In this document: positions 18,835 through 27,686 of the stretch, one piece after another
Position numbering within the stretch: the first letter of the stretch is position 1
Layout of the letters: every line of letters begins with the position of its first letter
NCBI GenBank assembly: GCA_019217005.1
Contig: JAHBNG010000046.1
Coordinates: forward strand, 1-64,000
Reading direction: 5' to 3'
From: Chloroflexi bacterium TSY
GTDB lineage: Bacteria > Chloroflexota > Anaerolineae > Caldilineales > Caldilineaceae
DNA: 64,000 bases
Program-made: the position numbers and the translations under genes
The notes under the pieces: generated by a model
The model's database searches: none
Seen by the model: only the letters and a program-made list of their open reading frames with translations
What the model was told of the DNA's origin: nothing

Positions 18835-21345
18835 TTATATAGTTGGCATTTGGCTCAGCTCGTCTATTGTGCGCGCGACCCACTCTATACTCGCCTGTCC
18901 AGATTCTTGTTTACTTTGTGCTTCAAAGAATCTCGTGCCCTGTGCCATCATATGTCGCAACTCTTCTGCCGCTTTTCTGCGTACATGTTTGCCTTGATCA
19001 TGCCGAAGAGCGGCGGCTAAGAGTCTGCATACCGCCAGATCCTGAGTTACCGTCTCACCAAGGCCCCCGGACACCTCCACCGCATGCCTAGTCACATGAC
19101 TACGGCTGCGTCGGTCATGTAACAGGGATTCGGCGTGATATAGCTCTGGATATAGAGCTACTGCCTGGCCAAACCTCCTCAACGCCTGCACTGCACGCTT
19201 GTGTATATGGCTGGATTGGTGGTCATGAAGAAGAATGTCGACTAAAATAGTACGCACTTCAGGATTCTCGGCTGCTGTCTCCCTTAGCAAGCCCAATGCT
19301 AGTATCGTCCAATCGCTTACATCGCTGTTTGGGTCGCGCTGATAAGCTTCGACTAATGCACTACAGATCTCTGGATACTGGGCTGCTGCTTCTCCAAGCA
19401 AGCCCAATGCATGCGCAGCATTGATACGTATATCATCGTCTGATTTAAGTAGAAGAGCATCGATTAAAGTGCTGCGCACTTCAGGATACTGGGCGACGGT
19501 TCCTCCAAGATGCCCTAATGCTAGCACGGCATACTCGCGTACATCGCTGTCTTGATCGCGTCGACAAGCTTCGACTAACGCGTTGCGTATCTCTGGATAC
19601 GGGGCTGCCGCTTCTCCAAGAGGTTCTAGTATCTCCGCTGCACAAAAGCGTATACTATTATCTGGGTTATGCAGAAGAGCGTCGACTAAAGTACCACGCA
19701 CTTTAGGGTGCCGGAGTATTTCCTCTCCAAGATTCCACAATGTCTGCGGTAGTGCTTCTTCCCACAGATTACCATCTGAATAATACAAATGAGCTTCGAC
19801 TAAGGCGCTGCATATCTCTGGATACTGGGTTATTGCCTTCCCAAGATCCCCCAATACATACGTCGCCTTCTCGCGCACAAAATACTCTGGGTCATGCAAA
19901 AGAGCATTGATTAAGGCTCTGCGCACTTCCAGATCCTGGGCAGCTGCTTTTCCAAACTTCCCTAACATATGCGCTGCTCTCCAACGAACAAAATACTCTG
20001 GGTCATGCAAAAGAGCACTGACTAAGGCTCTGCGCACTTCTGGATACTGGACTGCCGTTTTTCTAAACCCTGCCGCTGCAGTCTTGCGCACTTCTAAGTC
20101 TGGGTCGCTCCGTAGAGCTTTCACCAAGGCGCCACGTATCTCTAGATCTTGGTCTATTGTCTTCCCAAGATCCTTCAAGGCATACGCAGCACGGATGCGC
20201 ACATCTTTGTTTGAATTGTGCAGAAGAGCGTCAGCTAAAGTGCTGCGTATTTCAGAGGACTGGGCTGCCGACACCTCAAGATGATTCAACATCTCGGCTG
20301 CTTTCTCGTACATACTATAATCAGGGTCATACAGAAGAGTTTCGAGTAAAGCGTTTTGCACTTCAGGATACTGGTTCGCTGACTCCCCAGACCACATCAA
20401 CGCTACCACTGCCCGTTCGCGTACTTCTTTATTTGGGTCGCACTGAAGAGCGTTCAGTAAAGCACTTCGTACCTCTGAAAATTGAAATGCTGACTCCTCA
20501 AAACACCCCAACACATCTACGGTACACCTACGTACATCGCTATCCGGGTCGTGCCGACAAGCCTCAACCAAGGCTCCGCGTATCTTGCGATATTGCACTG
20601 CCACCTCGCCAAGATCCCCCAAGGTATACGCTGCAATCTGGCGTACACCACCATCTTTGCCACGTAGAAGAGCGTCGACTAAGACGTTTCGTATCTCTGG
20701 GTCATGTGCTGCTATCCTCCCCAATTGTCTCGACGCCACTGCCGCCAAAAGACGTACATCCGACAAGGATCGGATCAGAGAGTTGAACTTCTCCGATAGT
20801 TGTGTCGCTGCCTCTGCATGTTGCCCGAACGCTTTTGGTGTTTGCTGACCCACATCTTCGTTCTCATTCTGTAACTGTCGACACAGCCACTGCCGCAGCG
20901 GAATGTCGCCTACGCACCCGTTCACTAGCCCTAGTGCTGGCAGTACTTGCGTGAGGTGTTGCACGACATCTGCTTTAGGATTGTGCATATCGAAACGATC
21001 ACTGTACCTAGAGTGTAGGCACCAGTGTGAGAAAGCCGTGGTGGTGATGTGATCAACCAGTGGCGCATGTTGCTTGATGCATGATGCGGAGATTTCGGGT
21101 AAGAAGAGGGAGGCCAGGGCGAGATGGTGACGGAAATAGTCATCGATTTTCTCATCTGCTAACAGCTCCAACAGCGACACTGGATCGTTCAGTTGCCCGG
21201 CCAGCAGCACGACTACCTCCTGCCATTTGGGAGACCAGGCTTTGCAATTCACCAAGTCATATAGGACTACCTCTCGGTCTGCGATTTCGATCCGTGTCTG
21301 CCAGCCCCGCTTGTTCACCGCCCGTGCCAGGGCATGCCAGGGCAC
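18835..21345 (-). CDS. HEAT-repeat region of a NACHT-HEAT STAND protein (downstream of a frameshift)
   Basis: From the GTG at 21345 the frame encodes ALARAVNKRGWQTRIEIADR, the usual end of a NACHT helical region, then about 18 HEAT-like repeats of roughly 31 residues (pattern PEVRxALVDALLxDxDxxVR, then AAxxLGxLGEAA). HEAT arrays in STAND proteins usually act as sensors of an invader or ligand. The frame is separated from the upstream NACHT frame only by a perfect 10-bp tandem duplication, TGCCAGGGCA at 21325-21334 and 21335-21344. Removing one copy joins the two into 1,363 codons, stop included. So this is very likely one gene with a recent +10 frameshift, or a phase-variable tract (inference). 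Confidence 0.88.
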   Translation of the reverse strand: MPWHALARAVNKRGWQTRIEIADREVVLYDLVNCKAWSPKWQEVVVLLAGQLNDPVSLLELLADEKIDDYFRHHLALASLFLPEISASCIKQHAPLVDHITTTAFSHWCLHSRYSDRFDMHNPKADVVQHLTQVLPALGLVNGCVGDIPLRQWLCRQLQNENEDVGQQTPKAFGQHAEAATQLSEKFNSLIRSLSDVRLLAAVASRQLGRIAAHDPEIRNVLVDALLRGKDGGVRQIAAYTLGDLGEVAVQYRKIRGALVEACRHDPDSDVRRCTVDVLGCFEESAFQFSEVRSALLNALQCDPNKEVRERAVVALMWSGESANQYPEVQNALLETLLYDPDYSMYEKAAEMLNHLEVSAAQSSEIRSTLADALLHNSNKDVRIRAAYALKDLGKTIDQDLEIRGALVKALRSDPDLEVRKTAAAGFRKTAVQYPEVRRALVSALLHDPEYFVRWRAAHMLGKFGKAAAQDLEVRRALINALLHDPEYFVREKATYVLGDLGKAITQYPEICSALVEAHLYYSDGNLWEEALPQTLWNLGEEILRHPKVRGTLVDALLHNPDNSIRFCAAEILEPLGEAAAPYPEIRNALVEACRRDQDSDVREYAVLALGHLGGTVAQYPEVRSTLIDALLLKSDDDIRINAAHALGLLGEAAAQYPEICSALVEAYQRDPNSDVSDWTILALGLLRETAAENPEVRTILVDILLHDHQSSHIHKRAVQALRRFGQAVALYPELYHAESLLHDRRSRSHVTRHAVEVSGGLGETVTQDLAVCRLLAAALRHDQGKHVRRKAAEELRHMMAQGTRFFEAQSKQESGQASIEWVARTIDELSQMPTI

Positions 21346-22933
21346 TCGCGGCCAGGTATTCTTGTAGGGTCAGATGGAGAAAGAAATAGCCCGACTCATT
21401 ATTGCCCTGTAAAATGCCGCTGTTGTGTACGAACTCTTCCAGCAAGGCATCAGCCACATCAATCGGGTTGCTCAAACCCTCAACCTGTGTGCCTGCGCTG
21501 AGCGCGTCGACCAGAATTTCCTCATCGAAAGTCAGGTGGCGCTGTTGCTCCACACCGGCAAAGAGTATCAGGGACGCATGCTCCAAGATACGACGCTTGC
21601 GGATCAACGGTGCCGTCGTTCTGCTGACATCTACACCTCTAAATCGAGCCAGCAGTTTATCGACCGCTTTGTCATAGAGCTGACCCCGAGTTGCTGGCAG
21701 CTCAATGCCCCGTGGGTCATCGACCACGTAGCAGATGATGGCTAGAATCAGCGGATTGGCGGCCAAAGGAACGAGCTGTGGGGTATGATTGAGTTGGTCG
21801 ATTAGATCGTTGGGCTTGAACCGGTCGGGGTAGTGTGCTGGATAGTGCTGGATATAGAGATTGCGTTGGCTATCATCCAAGCCACCCAGAGTGAAAACTG
21901 GAAATTCAGGACACAGGGCCTGGTGCTGCCTGAAGCTGACGGTGCGACAGGTCAACATCATGGGGCAGGCTGTGAAGTTCGCAAACGCGCGTTTGAGCGT
22001 CTCTCGAAATGACGAAGAGTGGTCGTTGATTTCGTCCAGCCCATCGAATAGCAATAACACGTCGCCACGTTGCAACCAGTCTCGCCAATGGGTCGCTGTT
22101 GGCGCGGGATTGAGGTCCCGGTAGCGTTCTGCCAGATAGACAGGCAGGCTCATCAATTCGTGACGCTTCGTGGCCCATACTTCCCAATCACGCAGCCGCA
22201 CTCTGGCCGGGATCAGTTGGTGTCCCGATACGCGCAGTTCGTCGTTGGTCGTCAGCCGGGCCAGATACTGAGCCAGTGTTGTTTTGCCGCTACCGGGCGG
22301 TCCCAGTACCACGAAACGGGGCACTGATGAAGGCGCTTGCTTGACGACTGTTTGGAAGCCGGTAAAAATTTGCTCCAGGGAGACCGCTTCGTTGGTGACG
22401 TACTCATCACGCACCGTTTCTTCCCAGCGCACAAGGTCCAATAAGCGGAGTCCCGTCTCACCATCCTCATCCGCTCCAGACGCGTGTGGGTCATTGGGCA
22501 GTTGCTCTTTCTTTACCTCGTGCAACAGAGACAGGATCTGGTAGTGCTCCTCAATCGGCACGGCGTTGCCCAGGATATTCAAAGAGGCAGATTGTTGATG
22601 CTCATTAGTGCGTATGGCGGCGCGGGAGCCATGCTCCTGATAAAGAAACGCTACTGCCTGCTGGACGGTGGCGACCTGAATGACGCGTAAAGGCCATGCA
22701 TCTGGCTGTAGCAGTTCACGTGGTACGTCGGACTGGTCTTGCGCCACAATGATCAAGCGCAGCAGACCTGTTTCAGCCGCCTCCCGCGCCACGGCCTTCA
22801 CCTTCTCCCACAGACCAGCCACTGGGCGTAGTCGTCCAGTGGGCTCGATGGCTGCGGTAATGGTGATGGTGGAGAGATTGATGTGTGGCAAGCATGTCAA
22901 ATCGAGTGACTGCTCATTTTTTTCCTGCTCCAT
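21257..22933 (-). CDS. NACHT NTPase with N-terminal half of a Lon-type (S16) fold
   Basis: The 558-aa frame starts with ITITAAIEPTGRLRPVAGLW followed by EKVKAV, which aligns with the Lon segment TGEITLRGxVLPIGGLKEK. Lys44 matches the Lon catalytic lysine. The NACHT module follows: Walker A VLGPPGSGKTTLAQYL, Walker B VLLLFDGLDEIND, then MLTCRT and FFLHLTLQEYLAA. The matching S16 Ser motif is encoded at the end of the preceding gene (23044-23934). So the peptidase fold is split between two adjacent frames. An in-frame TGA lies six codons upstream of the ATG at 22933. The last 25 codons or so are out of frame after a 10-bp duplication; the true C-terminus is the HEAT array ending at 18835. Confidence 0.88.
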   Translation of the reverse strand: MEQEKNEQSLDLTCLPHINLSTITITAAIEPTGRLRPVAGLWEKVKAVAREAAETGLLRLIIVAQDQSDVPRELLQPDAWPLRVIQVATVQQAVAFLYQEHGSRAAIRTNEHQQSASLNILGNAVPIEEHYQILSLLHEVKKEQLPNDPHASGADEDGETGLRLLDLVRWEETVRDEYVTNEAVSLEQIFTGFQTVVKQAPSSVPRFVVLGPPGSGKTTLAQYLARLTTNDELRVSGHQLIPARVRLRDWEVWATKRHELMSLPVYLAERYRDLNPAPTATHWRDWLQRGDVLLLFDGLDEINDHSSSFRETLKRAFANFTACPMMLTCRTVSFRQHQALCPEFPVFTLGGLDDSQRNLYIQHYPAHYPDRFKPNDLIDQLNHTPQLVPLAANPLILAIICYVVDDPRGIELPATRGQLYDKAVDKLLARFRGVDVSRTTAPLIRKRRILEHASLILFAGVEQQRHLTFDEEILVDALSAGTQVEGLSNPIDVADALLEEFVHNSGILQGNNESGYFFLHLTLQEYLAASALACPGTGGEQAGLADTDRNRRPRGSPI

Positions 22934-23043
22934 TGCAGATGTAATACCTCAGAAGACTAACAGATTTGTGAAAGCGATGACGAATACATCACCCTCCAAG
23001 CTACGATCAAGACGATGGTGCAATCGACCATCCCCTGCGCCGA

Positions 23044-23934
23044 TTAGGTATTCGCCAATAATTGTGCCAGTCCAAGCGCAAACGCGCCACCCGCGGAGCC
23101 ACCTTCAATATGAACGAGGGGGTTGCGATCTTGACGCAGGAGTCGCCAGCGTACATCTATCGTCTCATTTTCCTTCCACAGACCCTCGGAACAGAGATAT
23201 GAGACACCATTTTGCTCTGCCTGCTGAAAGGCTTCATCACGCGTCACAAACGACATAGTCACCGGGTCAGGATAGAGTAAACCGCTTCCCACATCGGACA
23301 GCAGTTGCAGTGTCAAGGTGGCCAACACACCCTCATTTTGGCCACCCAGGGTGTCACCAACCACAAGGGGCACAGTGATGCTCTCTTGCCGCGCCAATGG
23401 CCGCGGGTCATCGGAGAAACATCTCACAACATCCCATGCCCACGGTCCACTCAGCAGTGGTGCCTGCATCAACCTGTCAAGTGATTGGCGAACAAAAAGA
23501 TGCCATGTTTCTCCATCCAGCGGTGCACAACCATCTCCCTCTCTGGAGACGGCAATGTGTGGATCCAGATGATCAGATCGCTCCGGGAGCCGTCTATCGA
23601 GCGCCAGGTTATTCTGTTGCGATGCCAGGCGACTCAGCAACGTTTGGAAGCGAACACTCGCTTTGCCATCTTTGTGATCGATTTCGGCAATCTCAGCACA
23701 GGTCACAATGGCGTCGACAATCGTCCACCATCGCAGCATCAGTTCACGGGGTTGGTAGTTCTCAACGAACTGCTGATGCTCGTCCAGCAACGCCCGCACC
23801 TCGCAGGTCTGATGGTTCTTGAGCATTTCGCACAGAGCATTGAATAGGATAGGACCTGTTGCCAACCTTTTCCATTCTATATAGCTGCCGCTGCGTAAGA
23901 TGGATAGAAGCGTCTCTCGGTTGTCCGTCTGCAC
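23044..23934 (-). CDS. S16 (Lon-type) peptidase N-terminal part with GGSAGG serine motif
   Basis: I chose the GTG at 23934 because it lies 11 bases after GGAGG and matches the start of the paralogue at 18718; a TTG at 23952 is the alternative. Most of the protein is an unrecognised helical domain shared by both paralogues (SYIEWKRLATGPILFNALCE, VTCAEIAEIDHKDGK). The C-terminus reads VHIEGGSAGGAFALGLAQLL and stops eight bases later. The GGSAGG motif matches the catalytic Ser box of Lon (GPSAG). The catalytic Lys is in the next frame (22933). The 110-bp gap stays open in the downstream frame until a TGA at about 22949-22951. Hence this may be a broken fusion, or a two-chain enzyme. No ATPase domain of Lon type is present. 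Confidence 0.8.
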   Translation of the reverse strand: MQTDNRETLLSILRSGSYIEWKRLATGPILFNALCEMLKNHQTCEVRALLDEHQQFVENYQPRELMLRWWTIVDAIVTCAEIAEIDHKDGKASVRFQTLLSRLASQQNNLALDRRLPERSDHLDPHIAVSREGDGCAPLDGETWHLFVRQSLDRLMQAPLLSGPWAWDVVRCFSDDPRPLARQESITVPLVVGDTLGGQNEGVLATLTLQLLSDVGSGLLYPDPVTMSFVTRDEAFQQAEQNGVSYLCSEGLWKENETIDVRWRLLRQDRNPLVHIEGGSAGGAFALGLAQLLANT

Positions 23935-23975
23935 GGTGTTTCCTACCTCCAATCAGAGAGAAAAAGTGACGGTGA

Positions 23976-24701
23976 TCAGATAGATTCACCGGGACTCTTT
24001 GATGAGATCTCCAGTCTTTGGTCCTGCCACTGGGCGAACTCATCTTGGCTGATGAGAATAACGGTCCCGACCTGGTGAGGGGCAATCCGCTTCAAGACAG
24101 TTGTCTGTTGCCAATCGCCGGCTTGCAGTTGCAGTTCCACATCTGCCAACGTAAGGTCCTCAGACCTCACCTCAAGAATGACCGCGGTTCCCTCTCTGCC
24201 GATACTCCAATGAATGCCTTCAGGAGTTTGACCCTGTCGCCACTTGTCGTCTGTTTCAGTTGCGGCTGCTGCGAACCCTGCCGTGGCACCTGTGCCACGC
24301 AGGACGCTCCCTAACTCAATAAGAATGTTCTGAATCTGGTCGGCCAAAGCGTTCCAGATAGTCGGTGTCCCGATCAACTGTTGAACGAGGGCAATGTCTT
24401 TCTCTGTAATCCGGCCTTGACGAAACGCCTCATTTTCTTCTTGGAGAATCGCCAGACGACGCCCACAGATCAGACATGACTGTATATGGCTATCTGCTTG
24501 GACAAAGTGACCCTCATCAAGTCGCTTATCCAGGTAGGCGCGTAGTTCATCTTCTGTCAGATGCGCAGATTTCGCATTTGTCGATCCTTGATCATTAAGT
24601 GACAAGTGGTGAACGCACAGATTTTTCAGGAACCAGTCAGCCTCATCACTTGCCTTTCTCGCTCCATCTGGTTCTTCGAACGTATTCAGTTGCATGAGCA
24701 T
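23976..24701 (-). CDS. Zinc-finger (zf-HC2-like) protein, putative anti-sigma factor
   Basis: The frame is 241 aa and the ATG at 24701 follows AGGAG. Residues around 50-80 read LTEDELRAYLDKRLDEGHF then HIQSCLICGRRLA, the HxxxCxxC pattern of anti-sigma zinc fingers. There is no obvious membrane segment. The C-terminal 100 residues form a beta-rich domain (AVILEVRSEDLTLADVELQL). It follows the sigma-70 gene by 16 bp and precedes the S16 gene by about 40 bp. The arrangement suggests it restrains the sigma factor or links it to the STAND system (inference). I know no exact family for the C-terminal domain. Confidence 0.75.
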   Translation of the reverse strand: MLMQLNTFEEPDGARKASDEADWFLKNLCVHHLSLNDQGSTNAKSAHLTEDELRAYLDKRLDEGHFVQADSHIQSCLICGRRLAILQEENEAFRQGRITEKDIALVQQLIGTPTIWNALADQIQNILIELGSVLRGTGATAGFAAAATETDDKWRQGQTPEGIHWSIGREGTAVILEVRSEDLTLADVELQLQAGDWQQTTVLKRIAPHQVGTVILISQDEFAQWQDQRLEISSKSPGESI

Positions 24702-24717
24702 TATCTCCTATTCTCAC

Positions 24718-25446
24718 TTAAAGCCGCGGTCGTAAGTTGTCACGACCACGTTTAGCAATCTGCTTCACATTGTCCGTTTTCAGATCGAGTTCCCGCGCGA
24801 TTTCTCGGTAAGATAAGCCCTTCCAATAGTATAGAACAATAATTCTATGCGCTCGCGGATCCAGCGTCTGCAGCGCCCTTTCGACATCCATTCTACTTGC
24901 CAGTTCATCTGGATTGGAGCCGTGACCATTGAATTCAGGCAATGCATTTTCATCCACTTCCGACAATGATTCGGCAGAACCGATGGCAACAGCCATAGTC
25001 AGATCCTGAAGACGTCGTTCCACTTCTTCAACCGACAGGTCCAATTCTTGTGCAATTTCCTGCAAGGTGGGTTTGCGTCCTAGCTTTGCCCTCAATTTGT
25101 CGTGCGCCTTCATCACGTGGCGCGAATTTTCCCCATGTCGACGTGACATGGGGCTGACTTCAGGGTCATTCCAGATAGCACGGCGGATGCTAACGCTCGC
25201 ATAAGTTCGGAACGTACTCTTTTGAGGATCATATGTCCCACTGTTCACCACGCGGACGAGCGCTTCTACCCCAATATTCTCAAGATCTTCCAATGCTCTT
25301 CCACGGAGTGTCTTCTTTATTTTTCTGGCCCAAAACTTGGCCAGTGGCACATACCGTAAGATCAATTTTTCTTTTGCCTCTGGATCACCGCTCTGCGCAA
25401 CTTCCCATAATTCATCATCGTCAATATTCTCTGATTGATACGCCAT
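24718..25446 (-). CDS. Sigma-70 family RNA polymerase sigma factor (FliA/SigB-like, regions 2-3-4)
   Basis: This 242-aa sigma factor carries region 2 (LAKFWARKIKKTLRGRALED, KSTFRTYASVSIRRAIW), region 3 (AKLGRKPTLQEIAQELDLSV) and region 4 with a helix-turn-helix (LSYREIARELDLKTDNVKQI). Region 3 separates it from ECF factors. It heads the long minus-strand array of zinc-finger protein, S16 peptidase, NACHT-HEAT and S16-STAND-WD40 genes, and no terminator is visible within the array. Its own regulon may be this array (inference). A 321-bp MITE lies 44 bp upstream of the start codon and may carry or block the promoter. Confidence 0.9.
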   Translation of the reverse strand: MAYQSENIDDDELWEVAQSGDPEAKEKLILRYVPLAKFWARKIKKTLRGRALEDLENIGVEALVRVVNSGTYDPQKSTFRTYASVSIRRAIWNDPEVSPMSRRHGENSRHVMKAHDKLRAKLGRKPTLQEIAQELDLSVEEVERRLQDLTMAVAIGSAESLSEVDENALPEFNGHGSNPDELASRMDVERALQTLDPRAHRIIVLYYWKGLSYREIARELDLKTDNVKQIAKRGRDNLRPRL

Positions 25447-25489
25447 TACTATCTTCCTCGTGAACAGATCATAAATCTTCTAACAGACT

Positions 25490-25810
25490 CAGTAGATCCA
25501 AATTTCAGGTTTTGAGAGAGAATTTGGGCTAATTAGTTGACATAAATACAAATTTGCCGGTCGATATCTAGTTTTTGCGTTAGATTTGGGCGATTTTCAG
25601 ATATGAAATAGGTTGTTTTCTGTAACCGAAATCTGAATAAATGACTCCAAAATCCCTGCAATCTCGACTGAAAATAGCCAAAAACAGCCAATTTCATATC
25701 TAGAAATCGCTTAAATTTTACGTAAATGCTAGGTATTGACTGGCAAATACGTATTTATGTCAACTAATTAGCCCAAATTCTCTCTCAAAACCTGAAATTT
25801 GGATCTACTG
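25490..25810. mobile_element. MITE with 60-bp perfect terminal repeats
   Basis: The terminal repeats begin CAGTAGATCCAAATTTCAGG. The left (25490-25549) and right (25751-25810) copies are perfect complements over 60 bp. The flanks AGACT (25485-25489 and 25811-25815) form a 5-bp target duplication. The 200-bp core has no coding frame and repeats TTTGGGCGATTTTCAGATATG-like motifs in inverted order. The termini resemble one end of the element at 2575-2801. It sits directly upstream of the sigma-70 gene. Confidence 0.88.
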
Positions 25811-25815
25811 AGACT

Positions 25816-26127
25816 ACTTCACTCTAAGTTTTAGGTACAAACTCCTCCATTGGTGACAACATAGACAAATTTCCCTCCTGCTGCCATTCAGGTTCTTTCA
25901 ATGTCCGAGATTGATTCTCGCTATCAAACTGCAAATTATGTGTCACCATTATCTGATATGAGCACTAAATTAAGAGCCAGAAGGGAGGAACGATTTCGGA
26001 ACTCCTTGTGCACGATAAATTATAAGCTGTTCGTTGGGAAAACACGCGTGTGCTGCTGCGTAGCCTCTATGTAGTAGTGGGATTCCCTAAACCAATGAAC
26101 CTCTATACATCAAATGGAGGTCCATTG
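25816..26127. other. Intergenic stretch upstream of small peptide gene
   Basis: No open frame or clear structure was found, apart from the GGAGGT ribosome site at 26117-26122 for the following peptide. The promoter of that gene should lie here but is not evident. Confidence 0.4.
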
Positions 26128-26316
26128 ATGAACGCAAGAAACATAACTCAAGTAGTCCGTTTCCAATCTAGTCGTCGTAGGTTACTCACGCTAGTTGTTG
26201 CTGTCTATCTGGCAGCATCGGTCGCATCGTTACCAATATTGTTCGACAGCACAACCAACAGTGCGAACATCATTCCCGTTCTGGCCGGTGATCCTGAGTG
26301 CGGTGAGTGTGGGTAA
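26128..26316 (+). CDS. Small secreted cysteine-tailed peptide
   Basis: The frame is 62 aa, starting at the ATG six bases after a perfect GGAGGT site. A basic stretch (SSRRR) is followed by a hydrophobic segment (LLTLVVAVYLAASVASLPIL), typical of a signal peptide. The mature part is about 25 residues and ends DPECGECG. The CxxC tail could be a metal or disulfide site, or a modified core. Seven bases after the stop lies a strong hairpin. I do not know the family. The strong ribosome site and hairpin support a real, highly expressed product. Confidence 0.65.
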   Translation: MNARNITQVVRFQSSRRRLLTLVVAVYLAASVASLPILFDSTTNSANIIPVLAGDPECGECG

Positions 26317-26323
26317 AACAGCC

Positions 26324-26351
26324 TTTAGGTGACTCCACGGAGTCACCTAAA
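26324..26351 (+). terminator. Hairpin after the small peptide gene
   Basis: TTTAGGTGACTCC (26324-26336) pairs perfectly with GGAGTCACCTAAA (26339-26351). No long T-tract follows, so it may act as an mRNA-stabilising hairpin or a factor-assisted stop. Confidence 0.6.
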
Positions 26352-26486
26352 CTGAATCCTCGCAGCAAAGTGAACCAAATGTAGATCGTCCTCGTAAGGT
26401 GGTGAACAATATCTGTTTCTCGGGAACTCTGTCTCCTGGCAGGATCGTAGAACGACCTCGATCAAAAATTAAGAGATCTATCCAAA

Positions 26487-27686
26487 TCAAAGATTCGCAG
26501 ACGCATCCTCCGCTTCTGTTAGGTGAACCGTCAATAGCTTTCGTATTCTCGCATAGCTTGGATCATATCCGATCTGGGACAAGATTGAGATGGCTTTCTC
26601 AAACGTCTCTACTGCTTTCTGAACTTGCTTTTGTCCCAGATAAACGAGTCCCAATTCGTCCATCGTATTTAGCTGTGATTTGGTTCGATTCATCTTTTGC
26701 CACAATTCAATACTAGACAGACAGAAATTTTCGGCTTCGTCCCATTTTTCTAATGATCGATAGACAAGCGCCATATTCGTGTAAATCTGGGCTAAGCGCA
26801 GCTGATCATATGATCGGCGAAATATCGGTTCAGCGGACTTGTAAAGAGTTAATGCTTGGTCCCATTGTTCCTGCGAATAGTAGACAATGCCAAGATTCAT
26901 CTTGACGATTGATAGATTAATCGGATCCTGAACCAACGTAAGGATCTTGATGGCTTGTTCATAACAGGCACGTGCTTCCGCATAATTGCATTGCCCATAT
27001 AGAGCAATACCAAGATTTTGCAGACTCCAGGCGATACGCCTGTCATCATGCAGAGCAGTGTAAATGTTAAGCGAGATGCGATGGTAGTTTTCAGCACTGA
27101 CACAGTCGCCTTCTGCTTGGGCAACGGTACCCAAGACAAAATAGCTAAATGCTCGCTCAGGGTCATCTAATACGGAGAGGTTAAGTGCTCGTTCAACATA
27201 ATTTCTCGCCTCATCGTATCGATCTTGCAAGCGGGCAATATATCCATACTGATTGTGAACGGCTGCTTGTCCCTTGATGTCTATGGTCTCTTTGGAGCAA
27301 TGCAAACTCACAGAAAATTTGTCCTGTGCGCGGGGCAAGTCTCCTTTAAGACGACACAAATATCCTGCATGGAAGCAGAGTTTTCCTTCTGTTGAAACAT
27401 CCTGTAATGAGCGACTTTGTCTGGTTCCGATTTCTAGATACTCTATCCATTTATTGCGGTATCCTGCTTGTTCCATTTTTGGGGCGATACGTAAAAGCAG
27501 CTTGCGGACAAGCGGCCAGGCTTCGGCGACCTCAAGCCCGTAATCGAGACTATGCAGGGCGCGTTCCCGTATCTCGTCTGACAGGCCAGCGTCTTTTGAT
27601 GCCTTGACGCTAGACAGAGCAGATTCAAGATTTTTTAGAATATAATGACGAAATAGTCGTTCCGGATCGCTGTTGTCTATTGCCAC
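26487..27686 (-). CDS. TPR-repeat protein paired with NB-ARC NTPase
   Basis: This 399-aa all-helical protein has about seven to eight tetratricopeptide repeats from residue 75 onward (for example LGIALYGQCNYAEARACYEQ and MALVYRSLEKWDEAENFCLS). The GTG start overlaps the end of the NB-ARC gene by 10 bp, so the two are translationally coupled. In most AfsR-like regulators the TPR array is fused to the NB-ARC; here it is a separate chain. It probably acts as the sensing or partner-binding subunit of the NTPase. No catalytic motif is visible. Confidence 0.85.
   Translation of the reverse strand: MAIDNSDPERLFRHYILKNLESALSSVKASKDAGLSDEIRERALHSLDYGLEVAEAWPLVRKLLLRIAPKMEQAGYRNKWIEYLEIGTRQSRSLQDVSTEGKLCFHAGYLCRLKGDLPRAQDKFSVSLHCSKETIDIKGQAAVHNQYGYIARLQDRYDEARNYVERALNLSVLDDPERAFSYFVLGTVAQAEGDCVSAENYHRISLNIYTALHDDRRIAWSLQNLGIALYGQCNYAEARACYEQAIKILTLVQDPINLSIVKMNLGIVYYSQEQWDQALTLYKSAEPIFRRSYDQLRLAQIYTNMALVYRSLEKWDEAENFCLSSIELWQKMNRTKSQLNTMDELGLVYLGQKQVQKAVETFEKAISILSQIGYDPSYARIRKLLTVHLTEAEDASANL

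Noticed and set aside
23044..23934. Full Lon protease
   Set aside because: Only the S16 Ser and Lys segments resemble Lon; there is no Lon N-domain or AAA+ module, and the NTPase is NACHT-type.
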